From: Bradyrhizobium sp. C9
GTDB taxonomy: Bacteria; Pseudomonadota; Alphaproteobacteria; Rhizobiales; Xanthobacteraceae
Reading direction: 5' to 3'
DNA: 64,000 bases
Assembly (NCBI RefSeq): GCF_002532045.1
Contig: NZ_NWTG01000004.1
Span: 1 to 64,000, forward strand
The translations under genes and the position numbers were made by a program. A model generated the notes under the pieces. That model made no database searches and was not told the DNA's origin. It saw only the letters and a program-made list of their open reading frames with translations. This document shows, in pieces, positions 51,924 through 61,343 of this stretch; the stretch's first letter is position 1; each line of letters opens with the position of its first letter.

Positions 51924-54791
51924 ATGATCGAGAAAAACTACCAGCCTGCCGATATCGAGCTCCGGATGGCCCGGCTCTGGGAGGAGAGCGGTGCGTTCAA
52001 GGCCGGCCGGCCCGAGCGCAAGGACGCCGCGCCCTTCACCATCGTGATCCCGCCGCCGAACGTCACCGGCTCGCTGCACATGGGCCATGCGCTCAACAAC
52101 ACGTTGCAGGACATCCTGTGCCGCTTCGAGCGGATGCGCGGCCGCGACGTGCTGTGGCAGCCCGGCACCGACCATGCAGGCATCGCCACCCAGATGGTGG
52201 TCGAGCGCCAGCTGATGGAACGGCAGGAGCCGGGCCGCCGCGACATGGGCCGCGCAAAATTCCTCGAGCGGGTCTGGCAGTGGAAGGCCGAAAGCGGCGG
52301 CACCATCGTCAACCAGCTCAAGCGCCTCGGCGCCTCCTGCGACTGGTCGCGCGAGCGCTTCACCATGGACGAGGGCCTGTCGCGTGCCGTCGTCAAGGTG
52401 TTCGTCGAGCTGCACCGCCAGGGCCTGATCTACAAGGACAAGCGCCTGGTCAATTGGGACCCGAAGCTGCTCACCGCGATCTCCGATCTCGAAGTGCAGC
52501 AGGTCGAGGTCAAGGGGCATCTCTGGTACCTGCGCTATCCGATCGAGGGGCGGACGTTCAATCCCGAGGACCCCAAGTCGTTCATCGTGGTCGCGACCAC
52601 GCGTCCGGAGACGATGCTCGGCGACACCGCGGTCGCGGTGCATCCCGACGATGAGCGCTACACCGATCTGGTCGGCAAGCACGTCATCCTGCCGCTGGTC
52701 GGCCGCAGGATTCCGATCGTCGCCGACGACTATTCCGATCCGGAGAAGGGTTCGGGCGCCGTCAAGGTGACGCCGGCGCACGACTTCAACGATTTCGAGA
52801 TCGGCAAGCGCCACGGCCTGCCGCAGATCAGCGTGCTCGACCAGGAAGGCTGCCTCAGCCTCACCGGCAACGAGGACTATCTGCGCGGCCTGCCTGTTGG
52901 CGCCGACGAGTTCGCGGCGGAGTTTCACGGCATCGAGCGCTTCGCGGCGCGCAAGAAGATCGTGGCGCGGCTGGAGGAGTTCGGCTTCCTCGAGCGGATC
53001 GAGCCCAACACCCACATGGTGCCGCATGGCGACCGCTCGAACGTCGTGATCGAGCCGTATCTCACCGACCAGTGGTATGTCGACGCCAAGACGCTGGCGC
53101 AGCCGGCGATGGCGGCGGTGCGTTCGGGCGAAACCACGTTCGTGCCGAAGAACTGGGAAAAGACCTATTTCGAGTGGATGGAGAACATCCAGCCCTGGTG
53201 CATCTCGCGCCAGCTCTGGTGGGGCCATCAGATCCCGGCGTGGTACGGGCCGGACGGCAAGGTGTTCGTTGCCGAGACCGAGGAAGAGGCGGTCGGCAAC
53301 GCGCTCGGCTATTACGTCGAGCAGGAAGTCATCACGCCGGAGCAAGGCCACGACATGGCGGTCGATCCCGCCAAGCGCGAGGGCTTCATCACGCGCGACG
53401 AAGACGTGCTCGACACCTGGTTCTCGTCGGCGCTGTGGCCGTTCTCGACGCTGGGCTGGCCGGACGACACGCCGGAGGTCGCGCGCTACTACCCGACCAA
53501 CACGCTGGTCACGGGCTTCGACATCATCTTCTTCTGGGTCGCCCGCATGATGATGATGGGCCTTCATTTCATGAAGGAGGCGCCGTTCTCGACCGTCTAC
53601 ATCCACCGTCTCGTCCGTGACGAGAAGGGCGCGAAGATGTCGAAGTCGAAGGGCAACGTCATCGACCCGCTCGGCGTGATCGACGATTTCGGCGCCGACG
53701 CGCTGCGCTTCGCGCTGACCCGCGAGGCGGCGCAGGGCCACGACATCCGCCTGTCGCCGCATCTGGTCGAGACCAACCGCAACTTCGCGACCAAGTTCTG
53801 GAACGCCTGCCGCTTCGCCGAGATGAACGAGTGCGTCAAGCCGGACGGCTTCGATCCGAAGGGCGCCAGGGAAATCTTGAACCGCTGGATCGCGCATGAA
53901 ACCTCGCGCGTCACCCGCGAGGTGACCGAGACGATCGAGGATCATCGCTTCAACGATGCAGCGGGTGCGATTTACCGCTTCGTCTGGAACGTGTTCTGCG
54001 ACTGGTATCTCGAGCTCGCAAAGCCGGTGCTGATGGGCGAGGAGGGCGCCGCCAAGGCCGAGACCCGCGCCATGATCGCCTGGACCCGCGACGAGATCCT
54101 CAAGCTGCTGCACCCGTTCATGCCCTTCATCACCGAAGAGCTGTGGGCCGTGACCGCAAAGCGCGATGGTCTGCTGGTGCTGGCGCCCTGGCCGCGCAAG
54201 TCGGGCGTGACCGGGGAGCAGCTGGCGGCGATCGCGACCGCAGGTCCCGTCGTCGATCCGATCATTCCGCCGGTGATTGCCGCGCTCGACGCGGACGAGT
54301 TCAGCGATCCCGCGGCCGAGGCCGAGATCGGCTGGGTGGTCGATCTCGTCACCACGATGCGGTCGGTGAAGGCGGAAATGAACATCCCGCCGTCGACGCT
54401 GACGCCGCTGGTGATCGTGACCACCTCCGATGAGACGCGGGACCGCGCCCAGCGCTGGAACGACACCATCAAGCGCCTCGCGCGGTTGTCGGACATTTCC
54501 TTCGCGGACGCCGCCCCGGAAGGCGCCATGCAACTGCTCGTGCGCGGCGAAGTCGTCGCGCTGCCGCTCAAGGGCGTGATCGATCTCGCCGCCGAGCGGG
54601 CGCGGCTGGAGAAGGAGCTCGGCAAGGCTGACGCCGACATCAAGCGGGTCGACGCAAAACTCTCCAACGAGAAGTTCGTGGCCAATGCGCCGGAAGAGCT
54701 CGTCGAGGAAGAGAAGGAAAAGCGCGCGGCTGCGCAGGAGCGCCGCGCCAAGATCCTCGAGGCGATCGAGCTGCTGAAGAAGGCGTCATAG
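51924..54791 (+). CDS. valS: valyl-tRNA synthetase
   Basis: A 955-residue class I synthetase. H52-M-G-H55 is the HIGH motif and K571-M-S-K-S is the KMSKS motif. An editing domain lies between about 200 and 370, an anticodon-binding region near 640-800 and a C-terminal coiled coil (about 885-955). It charges tRNA-Val. ATG 51924 starts the conserved MIEKNYQPADIE; the preceding in-frame codons do not fit. Confidence 0.97.
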   Translation: MIEKNYQPADIELRMARLWEESGAFKAGRPERKDAAPFTIVIPPPNVTGSLHMGHALNNTLQDILCRFERMRGRDVLWQPGTDHAGIATQMVVERQLMERQEPGRRDMGRAKFLERVWQWKAESGGTIVNQLKRLGASCDWSRERFTMDEGLSRAVVKVFVELHRQGLIYKDKRLVNWDPKLLTAISDLEVQQVEVKGHLWYLRYPIEGRTFNPEDPKSFIVVATTRPETMLGDTAVAVHPDDERYTDLVGKHVILPLVGRRIPIVADDYSDPEKGSGAVKVTPAHDFNDFEIGKRHGLPQISVLDQEGCLSLTGNEDYLRGLPVGADEFAAEFHGIERFAARKKIVARLEEFGFLERIEPNTHMVPHGDRSNVVIEPYLTDQWYVDAKTLAQPAMAAVRSGETTFVPKNWEKTYFEWMENIQPWCISRQLWWGHQIPAWYGPDGKVFVAETEEEAVGNALGYYVEQEVITPEQGHDMAVDPAKREGFITRDEDVLDTWFSSALWPFSTLGWPDDTPEVARYYPTNTLVTGFDIIFFWVARMMMMGLHFMKEAPFSTVYIHRLVRDEKGAKMSKSKGNVIDPLGVIDDFGADALRFALTREAAQGHDIRLSPHLVETNRNFATKFWNACRFAEMNECVKPDGFDPKGAREILNRWIAHETSRVTREVTETIEDHRFNDAAGAIYRFVWNVFCDWYLELAKPVLMGEEGAAKAETRAMIAWTRDEILKLLHPFMPFITEELWAVTAKRDGLLVLAPWPRKSGVTGEQLAAIATAGPVVDPIIPPVIAALDADEFSDPAAEAEIGWVVDLVTTMRSVKAEMNIPPSTLTPLVIVTTSDETRDRAQRWNDTIKRLARLSDISFADAAPEGAMQLLVRGEVVALPLKGVIDLAAERARLEKELGKADADIKRVDAKLSNEKFVANAPEELVEEEKEKRAAAQERRAKILEAIELLKKAS

Positions 54792-54809
54792 CTGATAACG
54801 CTGTGACGC
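54784..54809. terminator. hairpin between convergent valS and glycosylase genes
   Basis: GCGTCA (54784-54789) pairs with TGACGC (54804-54809), with inner AGC/GCT pairing; it overlaps the valS stop codon and touches the glycosylase stop. It may serve as a shared terminator, though it lacks a T run. Confidence 0.35.
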
Positions 54810-55415
54810 TCAGAACCGCTTGCTGAGGAATTTCGATCCCTTCAGCCCGTAGCGCCAGGGCAGCTCGACCGCCTTGGTGATGCCGATCCGCAATCCGGTG
54901 ACGATGTCGGGCGGCTTTGGCCGTGCGTGGAGCGCGATCGGCGGCCGGTCGAGCGGCAGTTCGCTGTGCGCGATCGTGATGCCGAGCGCTTCGCAGAGCT
55001 TGCCGGGCCCCGAGCACAAGGCGCGCTCGTCTTCCAGCCCGCGCCGCCGGCGCATGGCGGCGAGGCCATGGGTCGGCTCGAGCGCACGGATCAGGACGGC
55101 GCTGGCCGAGCCCGGCGCCTCGCAGACGAAATTGACGCACCAATGGATGCCGTAGGAGCGGTAGACATAGGAGAAGCCCGGCGGGCCGAACATCACCTGG
55201 TTGCGCGGGGTCGGTCCGTTGAATGAGTGAGCCGCCGGCTCGGTGTGATGGTAGGCCTCGACCTCGGTGATGATGCCGCCGACGCCGCCGACCAGGAAGG
55301 TCGCGCCGATCAGGTCGGGCGCGACCTCGTGGACGCTGCGATCGAAGAACGAGCGTTTCAGAGCTTTGCCGAGGCGCGGTGCGGTCGCCGTGGTCGATCG
55401 GGGTTTTTGAGCCAT
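54810..55415 (-). CDS. mpg: 3-methyladenine DNA glycosylase (AAG/MPG family)
   Basis: A 201-residue base-excision repair enzyme. [19 protein letters not shown] (about 50-68) carries the acidic catalytic residue, and [21 protein letters not shown] (about 77-97) the characteristic Tyr-rich strand pair. It removes alkylated purines. ATG 55415 begins the basic N-terminal arm; an earlier in-frame start adds an unconserved 32 residues. Convergent with valS. Confidence 0.9.
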   Translation of the reverse strand: MAQKPRSTTATAPRLGKALKRSFFDRSVHEVAPDLIGATFLVGGVGGIITEVEAYHHTEPAAHSFNGPTPRNQVMFGPPGFSYVYRSYGIHWCVNFVCEAPGSASAVLIRALEPTHGLAAMRRRRGLEDERALCSGPGKLCEALGITIAHSELPLDRPPIALHARPKPPDIVTGLRIGITKAVELPWRYGLKGSKFLSKRF

Positions 55416-55547
55416 TTTGAGGTGGGAATCGGCGTGGAACGGACCTCGACACTGCCAATATATGGGCTGGTCTGCTAGGGTCGCAGGGCGGGTTGCGAGC
55501 TGCGTCAACACCGATTAGCTATGGCCTCTCGCGACTTGCAGGCACAA

Positions 55548-56507
55548 ATGGTCACCATCGTCGACACCATCTCCACCGCTCAGCTCCGCCCGCGCCACCC
55601 CGAAAAGGCGAACCGGCCGGATGCCGTGTCGCCGCCGAAGCCGGACTGGATCCGGGTCCGGGCGCCGAACACGCGCGGCTATGCGGACACGCGCAAGATC
55701 GTGAAGGAGAACGGCCTCGTCACGGTGTGCGAGGAGGCGGGCTGCCCCAACATCGGTGAGTGCTGGGACAAGAAGCACGCCACCTTCATGATCATGGGCG
55801 ACACCTGCACCCGCGCCTGCGCGTTCTGCAACGTCAAGACCGGCATGCCCGGCGCGCTCGATGCCCATGAGCCCGAACACGTTGCCGAGGCGGTCTCCAA
55901 GCTGGGACTGGCCCACGTCGTGATCACCTCGGTCGACCGCGACGATCTCGCCGACGGCGGCGCCGAGCATTTTGCGCAGGTGATCCGCGCCATCCGCGCG
56001 CGCTGCCCGACCACCACGATCGAGATCCTGACGCCGGACTTCCTGCGCAAGGACGGCGCGCTCGAGCGCGTGGTCGCGGCCAAGCCCGATGTCTTCAACC
56101 ACAATCTGGAAACCGTGCCGTCGCGCTACCTGACGGTCCGTCCCGGCGCGCGCTATTTCCATTCGATCCGGCTGCTGCAGCGGGTCAAGGAGCTGGACCC
56201 GACCATTTTCACCAAGTCGGGCATCATGGTCGGCCTCGGCGAAGAGCGGCACGAGGTGCTGCAGGTGATGGACGATCTGCGCTCGGCCGAGGTCGATTTC
56301 CTGACCATCGGCCAGTATTTGCAGCCGACGCGCAAGCATCACGCCGTGATGCGCTACGTGACGCCGGATGAATTCGCCGGCTACGAGCGTGTCGCCTATA
56401 CCAAGGGATTTCTGATGGTGTCGGCGAGCCCGCTGACGCGCTCGTCGCATCACGCCGGCGAGGATTTCGCGAAACTGCAGGCGGCGCGCACGGCTCGCGG
56501 CCGCTAG
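55548..56507 (+). CDS. lipA: lipoyl synthase
   Basis: A 319-residue radical-SAM enzyme. The auxiliary cluster cysteines C61, C66 and C72 and the SAM-cluster cysteines C87, C91 and C94 (CTRACAFC) are all present, with the terminal [14 protein letters not shown] containing the conserved RSSxxA motif. It inserts sulphur into octanoyl-protein. ATG 55548 is preferred to 55521 because CAGG lies upstream at proper spacing and MVTIVDTIS matches the expected start. Confidence 0.95.
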   Translation: MVTIVDTISTAQLRPRHPEKANRPDAVSPPKPDWIRVRAPNTRGYADTRKIVKENGLVTVCEEAGCPNIGECWDKKHATFMIMGDTCTRACAFCNVKTGMPGALDAHEPEHVAEAVSKLGLAHVVITSVDRDDLADGGAEHFAQVIRAIRARCPTTTIEILTPDFLRKDGALERVVAAKPDVFNHNLETVPSRYLTVRPGARYFHSIRLLQRVKELDPTIFTKSGIMVGLGEERHEVLQVMDDLRSAEVDFLTIGQYLQPTRKHHAVMRYVTPDEFAGYERVAYTKGFLMVSASPLTRSSHHAGEDFAKLQAARTARGR

Positions 56508-56584
56508 ATTTTGTAACGGCAGGAGGCCGGCGTCGCAACGCGCCGTTGCCTGATCGGGCCTTGACCGCATCTTGGACTGGACCA

Positions 56585-57124
56585 ATGCAACGCGTGCTGG
56601 TGATGGGATCGTCGGGGTCCGGCAAGTCGACCTTTGCGCGACGGTTGTCCGTCATGACGGGCATCCCGACCGTGTCGATCGACGCGCTGTTCTGGAAGCC
56701 GGGCTGGGTCGAGTCCGACAAGGATGAATTCGAGCGCCGCATGATCGAGGTCACGCAAGCGCCGCGCTGGATCATGGATGGGAACTATATGAGGAACGGT
56801 GCAGGTGAGCTGCGCCGGCAGCTCTCCGATACGATCATCTGGTTCGACCTGCCGCGGCTGACCTGCATGCTCGGAATCCTGGGGCGCATTGCCGGCAGCT
56901 ATGGCAAGGTTCGCCCCGAGATGGCGGAAGGCTGCCCGGAGAAGATCGACCTCGAATTCTTCCGTTACGTCTGGACCTATCGCCAGCAGCAACGCCCGAA
57001 GCTGATCGAATATTGCTCGGGCTTGCGCGCCGATCAATCGCTGGTCTGCTTCACCGATCGGGCCCAAGCGGATGACTATCTGAAGCGCCTCGCACACAAG
57101 CAAAACCGTGCGAGTATCCACTGA
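56585..57124 (+). CDS. P-loop kinase-like protein (FlaR/topology-modulation type)
   Basis: A 179-residue P-loop protein with Walker A GSSGSGKST (about 8-16) and adenylate-kinase-like layout (PTVSIDALFWKPGW, IMDGNY). Homologues are annotated as AAA-family ATPases or DNA topology modulation protein FlaR, with no firm reaction known. It overlaps the next gene by one base (TGATG), and it lies downstream of lipA. Confidence 0.8.
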   Translation: MQRVLVMGSSGSGKSTFARRLSVMTGIPTVSIDALFWKPGWVESDKDEFERRMIEVTQAPRWIMDGNYMRNGAGELRRQLSDTIIWFDLPRLTCMLGILGRIAGSYGKVRPEMAEGCPEKIDLEFFRYVWTYRQQQRPKLIEYCSGLRADQSLVCFTDRAQADDYLKRLAHKQNRASIH

Positions 57125-57591
57125 TGCCACGATTCTCAAGCAAGCGGCGGGTCCGCCACACCGCACCTCAAATGTTCGATCTGGTCGCCGACGTCGAGCG
57201 CTATCCGGAATTCGTGCCGTTGTGCCAGGCGCTCAAGATCCGCCAGCGGACGCCCAAGGACGACGGCACTGAGGTCGTGGTCGCCGACATGACGGTCTCC
57301 TTCAAGCTGGTGCGCGAAACCTTCACCAGCAGGGTGACGCTCGACCGGCCCAATCTGAAGATCCTGGTCGAATATCTGCGTGGACCGTTCAGCAATCTCG
57401 AAAACCGCTGGAGTTTTGAGCCGAAGTCGGAGACCGAGTGCGACGTCGGCTTCTTCCTGAACTACGAATTCAAGAGCCGGATGCTGGCGATGCTGATGGG
57501 CTCGATGTTCGACGCCGCATTCTCGCGCTTTGCCGCGGCGTTCGAGAAGCGGGCCGACCAAGTCTACGGCAAGCCTCAGCTCTCGACCTAG
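57124..57591 (+). CDS. COQ10/RatA-family START-like protein
   Basis: A 155-residue SRPBCC/START-like protein. VRHTAPQMFDLVADVERYPEFVPLC-type sequence (about 10-34) and the FSNLENRWSFEP strand pair (about 87-98) fit COQ10/RatA. Alphaproteobacterial members probably bind ubiquinone or its precursors; the name toxin RatA comes from one E. coli study and should not be assumed. It overlaps the P-loop gene by one base. Confidence 0.88.
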   Translation: MPRFSSKRRVRHTAPQMFDLVADVERYPEFVPLCQALKIRQRTPKDDGTEVVVADMTVSFKLVRETFTSRVTLDRPNLKILVEYLRGPFSNLENRWSFEPKSETECDVGFFLNYEFKSRMLAMLMGSMFDAAFSRFAAAFEKRADQVYGKPQLST

Positions 57592-57638
57592 CGTCGCTGT
57601 CTCGTCCGCCGAGGAGGCTGCCTTTGCCCGGGACGCAA

Positions 57639-57661
57639 ATGCCCGGCACGAGGCCGGGCAT
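57639..57661. terminator. GC-rich hairpin between convergent genes
   Basis: ATGCCCGGC (57639-57647) pairs with GCCGGGCAT (57653-57661) across a 5-base loop, 48 bases past the COQ10 stop and 33 bases from the BA14K stop. It suits a bidirectional terminator and resembles common Bradyrhizobium intergenic palindromes. Confidence 0.55.
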
Positions 57662-57693
57662 GACGGATGATGCGATGGGTGCGTCCGCCGGCG

Positions 57694-58083
57694 CTACGGG
57701 CACGAACGCCGCACGCCGCCCTTTGCGATGTAGGTGCCTGAACCCGGGTCGTAGGAGCGGAAACGCTGGGAGCAATAGGCGTCGTTGTTGGCCTTGGCCT
57801 GGCTTGCCGCGATGGCGCCGCCGATGATCGCACCGGCTGCAAGCCCGCCGATGATCGCAGCGCCGTTGCCACCGCCACCATGGTGGTGATGACCATAATA
57901 GCCACCGCGGTAGCCGTAACGCGGGCCGCCGTGCCAGTGACGATACTGGACGTGCTCGACGGAGGTCGGCTGATCCTGCAACCGGGCGGGCGCGAGCGGT
58001 GCGGCGAACGAGGGGGCAACAGACGACAGCGTCATGGCACCAGAGGTGATTGCGGCCACGACCAAAGTTCCCAACTTCATCAT
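57694..58083 (-). CDS. BA14K-family secreted protein
   Basis: A 129-residue exported protein. The signal peptide (about 1-27) is followed by a Gly/His/Tyr-rich region (about 48-72), a glycine-zipper hydrophobic segment (about 73-95) and the BA14K C-terminal motif AYCSQRFRSYDPGSGTYI, with paired cysteines. BA14K was named from an immunoreactive Brucella protein; function unclear, probably envelope-associated. AAGGAG precedes two adjacent ATGs (58083, 58080). An EcfG-type promoter lies about 70 bases upstream, implying general-stress control. Confidence 0.88.
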   Translation of the reverse strand: MMKLGTLVVAAITSGAMTLSSVAPSFAAPLAPARLQDQPTSVEHVQYRHWHGGPRYGYRGGYYGHHHHGGGGNGAAIIGGLAAGAIIGGAIAASQAKANNDAYCSQRFRSYDPGSGTYIAKGGVRRSCP

Positions 58084-58150
58084 TTTCTCCTTGTTGTGGG
58101 ATTTTGCTGTTTGGAAAAACAATTCAAACGGCAGAGTTGGAACAATAGAA

Positions 58151-58175
58151 AACGGCGAAGCGACGTCGCAGTTCC
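58151..58175 (-). promoter_or_regulatory. EcfG-type (general stress sigma) promoter for BA14K gene
   Basis: On the minus strand GGAAC (58175-58171) is followed after 16 bases by CGTT (58154-58151), an exact match to the alphaproteobacterial EcfG promoter GGAAC-N16/17-CGTT. The BA14K start codon lies about 68 bases downstream on that strand. Confidence 0.75.
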
Positions 58176-58256
58176 ACCTGAGATAGGCGGCACTGGGTCG
58201 CAGTTGACTTGAGGGTAGTGCGAGGCTGGCCTTCGCGCGATTCGACTTGCTTAGGC

Positions 58257-58856
58257 CTATCCGCGCGGCGGCCGCCGGCGTTTCGCGGCATGGCTTCGTG
58301 GCGACCGCGCCACCCGCGTCCGCAACCGGCTGGCGGTCTCGCGGCGCGGCTTTGCCGCCTGCGGCGGGCGCGCGAGCTCCATCAGCATGCGCAGCGCCTC
58401 GACCACCGAGCGCTGCCGCACCGTGCTGCGGCCGATCGCGCCAAATCGCTGCTCGCGGTGAAGGATGCGGCCGTCGCGCGCGGCGACCGCAAAGTGCACC
58501 AGGCCGACCGGCTTGCCCGGCGTCGCGCCGCCCGGGCCCGCGATCCCGGTGATCGAGACCGCGAGGTCGACGCCGGCCTTTTCGAGCGCGCCGATCGCCA
58601 TCGCGGTCGCGGTTTCCTTGCTGACGGCACCGAACGTCTCCAGCGTCGCCGCCTTGACGCCGAGCATCACCCGCTTGGCCTCGTTCGAATAGGTGACAAA
58701 GCCACGGTCGATCACGTCGGACGATCCGGGGATGTCGGTGAGCGCGCCGGCGACAAGGCCGCCGGTACAGGATTCGGCGGTCGCGATCGTCAGCTTGCGC
58801 ATCCGGCACAGGTCGAGCAGCGCGCGGGAGAGGGCACGAGCGTCGCTGCCGCCCAT
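58257..58856 (-). CDS. CinA C-terminal-type nicotinamide-nucleotide amidohydrolase
   Basis: A 199-residue stand-alone CinA C domain. TIATAESCTGGLVAGAL (about 23-39) and SITGIAGPGGATPGKPVG (about 101-118) carry the active-site residues of NMN deamidase. It would convert NMN to nicotinate mononucleotide in pyridine-nucleotide recycling. The C-terminal 35 residues are Arg/Pro-rich and unlike the family core. ATG 58856 starts directly after the ispDF stop, so the genes are co-transcribed. Confidence 0.9.
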   Translation of the reverse strand: MGGSDARALSRALLDLCRMRKLTIATAESCTGGLVAGALTDIPGSSDVIDRGFVTYSNEAKRVMLGVKAATLETFGAVSKETATAMAIGALEKAGVDLAVSITGIAGPGGATPGKPVGLVHFAVAARDGRILHREQRFGAIGRSTVRQRSVVEALRMLMELARPPQAAKPRRETASRLRTRVARSPRSHAAKRRRPPRG

Positions 58857-58857
58857 G

Positions 58858-60054
58858 TCAGGCACTCCAGCCTTTTTCATCCCAGGGCAGACGGACCGTG
58901 GCGCTCGCGGTCGCCGCGATGCCTTCCTCTCGGCCGGTGAAGCCGAGCCGCTCGCTGGTGGTGGCCTTCACCGCCACGCGCGAGATGTGGACGCCGGAGA
59001 TCTCCGCGATCTTCGCCCGCATGGTGTCGCGCAGCGGGCCGATCTTCGGCCGCTCGCAGATCAGCGTCACCTCGAGATTGGCGATCCGTCCGCCGCGCGC
59101 GGTGACGCGCTCGACCGCATATTTCAGGAACTGGTCGGAGGAGGCGCCCTTCCACTTGGCGTCGCTCGGCGGGAAATGCGAGCCGATGTCGCCGTCGGCC
59201 AGCGCGCCGAGGATCGCGTCGACCAGCGCATGCAGCCCGACATCGCCGTCGGAATGCGCCAGGAATCCCCTGGTGTGCGGCACGCGGACGCCGCAGATCA
59301 TGACATGGTCGCCGTCGCCAAAGGCGTGCACGTCGTAGCCGGTGCCGGTCCTGATGTCGCCGAGCTGGCTCGCGAGCCGCGCTTCCTCGCGCACGAAATC
59401 TTCGGGGGTGGTGAGTTTCATGTTGGCAGCATCGCCTTCAAACGTCGCAACGGTCAATCCCGCCCATTCGGCAAGCGCGGCATCGTCGGTGAAATCGCTG
59501 CGGCCCTCGCGCGCGGCACGACGATGCGCCTCCAATATTACGTCGAAACGAAATGCCTGCGGTGTCTGCGCGATCCGCAAGCGGGCACGCTCGGGCGTTG
59601 CTTCGACATCGCCGGCATCGCCGGTGAGCTTGATCGTGTCGGTGACCGGAATCACGGGGATCGCAGCGCCGGTCCGGCCGGCCGCGGCGATCGCGCGCGA
59701 GATCACTGCCGACGTGACGAAGGGCCGTGCGGCATCGTGGATCAGCACGATGTCGGGTTTCGCGCTGGCGAGCGCCTCGAGCCCGGCATGGACCGAGGCC
59801 TGCCGGGTCGCGCCGCCCGGGGTCGGCGGTTGATGGCGGAGGCCAGCCACTGCTTCATCGAACAGCGCGGCATCGTCGGGGTTGACCACCGGCTGCACCG
59901 CGAACACTTCGGGGTGGCCGGAGAACGCCTCCATGGCGCGGTAGATCACCGTCTGTCCGCCGATCGTCCGGTACTGCTTGGGTCCGCCTGCGCCGGCGCG
60001 CAATCCACGGCCGGCTGCGACAAGGATGGCTGCGGTACGCTCAGGCTTCGGCAT
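58858..60054 (-). CDS. ispDF: bifunctional IspD/IspF isoprenoid enzyme
   Basis: A 398-residue fusion. The IspD cytidylyltransferase domain (about 1-225) has ILVAAGRG near the N terminus and IHDAARPFV. The IspF domain (about 235-395) has GTGYDVHAF and [13 protein letters not shown], metal- and substrate-binding motifs. It performs two steps of the MEP pathway; the fusion is common in alphaproteobacteria. ATG 60054 starts the IspD fold; codons upstream in frame are noise. It is divergent from dusB. Confidence 0.95.
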   Translation of the reverse strand: MPKPERTAAILVAAGRGLRAGAGGPKQYRTIGGQTVIYRAMEAFSGHPEVFAVQPVVNPDDAALFDEAVAGLRHQPPTPGGATRQASVHAGLEALASAKPDIVLIHDAARPFVTSAVISRAIAAAGRTGAAIPVIPVTDTIKLTGDAGDVEATPERARLRIAQTPQAFRFDVILEAHRRAAREGRSDFTDDAALAEWAGLTVATFEGDAANMKLTTPEDFVREEARLASQLGDIRTGTGYDVHAFGDGDHVMICGVRVPHTRGFLAHSDGDVGLHALVDAILGALADGDIGSHFPPSDAKWKGASSDQFLKYAVERVTARGGRIANLEVTLICERPKIGPLRDTMRAKIAEISGVHISRVAVKATTSERLGFTGREEGIAATASATVRLPWDEKGWSA

Positions 60055-60186
60055 GTTGAACCAGTGACAAACGAAATCGGGGATGAGGGGGACGGCGGGG
60101 GACCGCCGCGCACAGCCCTTAGCATGACCGCTGCGCAAAAACAGAGCGTTTGCCGATGACTGTGGGAAAAGCAGATTTTGTTGCAG

Positions 60187-60254
60187 TGCACCTGCACAGG
60201 TGGTAGGAATGTCTAAACCGTAGGCATGAGCCTTGACTGCACAAGAATTGTGCG
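60187..60254 (+). promoter_or_regulatory. candidate NtrC-binding sites and promoter of dusB-ntrBC
   Basis: TGCAC-N7-GTGCG at 60238-60254 (core GCACAA-gaa-TTGTGC) matches the NtrC box TGCAC-N7-GTGCA at all but one position. It overlaps a -35-like TTGACT (60233-60238). A weaker TGCAC-N7-GGTGG lies at 60187-60203. Binding at this place could repress the operon, as known for ntrBC autoregulation. Confidence 0.6.
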
Positions 60255-60308
60255 CAGAATAGACAACGTCAGCTGCAATGGCGTGGCTGACAGAACGACG
60301 AGACGGCT

Positions 60309-61343
60309 GTGACCGGCGTGCAAAGTACTCCTCGTAACCCATTGAAGATAGGCGATATTGCTGTCGCCAACCGGGTTCTCCTCGCGCCCATGTCCGGCAT
60401 CACCGACGCGCCTTTCCGGCGACTCGCTGCCACTTTGGGAGCCGGACTGGTGGTCTCCGAGATGACCGCCAGCGACGATCTGGTGAACGGCAAGCCGATG
60501 TCGAAGCTGCGTTGTGAGGCAGCCGGGATCGGGCCGCACGTGGTCCAGCTTGCCGGCTGCCAGACCCATTGGATGGCGGAGGGCGCGCGGATCGCCGAAG
60601 GCGCCGGCGCCGACATCATCGATATCAACATGGGCTGCCCGGCGCGCCACGTGACCGGCGGCCAGTCCGGCTCGGCGCTGATGCGCAACCTCGACCACGC
60701 GGTGACGCTGATCGAGGCGACGCTGGCGGCGGTCAAGGTGCCGGTGACGCTGAAGATGCGGCTCGGCTGGGACGATCGCTCGCTCAATGCGCCCGAACTG
60801 GCGCGCCGCGCCGAGGCATCGGGCGTGCAGATGATCACAGTGCATGGCCGCACCCGCTGCCAGTTCTACAAGGGCGAGGCCAATTGGAACGCGGTGCGCG
60901 CGGTCAAGGATGCCGTGGCGATCCCGGTCGTGGTCAACGGCGACATCACCTCGTTCGACAAGGCGCTCGACGCGCTGGAGATGTCGGGCGCCGACGCCGT
61001 CATGATCGGACGCGGCGCGCAGGGCCAGCCCTGGCTGCCCGGCCAGATCGGCCGCCGGCTCGAGACCGGGGTTGCCGAGGCTGCGCCGTCGCTCGCCGAA
61101 CAGCTCAAGCATGTTCGCGCGCTCTATGACGAGGTCTGCAGCCATTATGGCCTGCGCATCGGGCTCAAGCATGCGCGCAAGCATCTCGGCTGGGCGCTGG
61201 AGACCGCTGCCGTCTACAGCTGCGCGCCTGCAGCAACCTTGAAGACCTGGCGGCAGGCAATCCTCACCTCAGAGCAGCCGTCCAGCGTGCATCGCGCGCT
61301 CGCGGACGCCTACGACGATTTTGCCTGGAGTGCTGCCGCATGA
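60309..61343 (+). CDS. dusB: tRNA-dihydrouridine synthase (NifR3)
   Basis: A 344-residue FMN-dependent enzyme. [14 protein letters not shown] (about 24-37), [18 protein letters not shown] with catalytic C110, and [11 protein letters not shown] mark the Dus family. It reduces uridine in tRNA. It is the first gene of nifR3-ntrB-ntrC, a classic alphaproteobacterial operon. The start is GTG at 60309; no ATG precedes the conserved region. It overlaps ntrB by 4 bases. Confidence 0.95.
   Translation: MTGVQSTPRNPLKIGDIAVANRVLLAPMSGITDAPFRRLAATLGAGLVVSEMTASDDLVNGKPMSKLRCEAAGIGPHVVQLAGCQTHWMAEGARIAEGAGADIIDINMGCPARHVTGGQSGSALMRNLDHAVTLIEATLAAVKVPVTLKMRLGWDDRSLNAPELARRAEASGVQMITVHGRTRCQFYKGEANWNAVRAVKDAVAIPVVVNGDITSFDKALDALEMSGADAVMIGRGAQGQPWLPGQIGRRLETGVAEAAPSLAEQLKHVRALYDEVCSHYGLRIGLKHARKHLGWALETAAVYSCAPAATLKTWRQAILTSEQPSSVHRALADAYDDFAWSAAA

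Noticed and set aside
51891..54533. 880-codon open frame antisense to valS, and similar long antisense frames over the macroglobulin, cpaC and RND genes
   Set aside because: GC-rich codon bias leaves the opposite strand open; the translations are Arg/His/Asp/Gly-rich noise without domains.
57124..57591. Reading the COQ10/RatA protein as a toxin
   Set aside because: The START-like sequence fits ubiquinone-binding COQ10 proteins; there is no antitoxin partner in the place expected.
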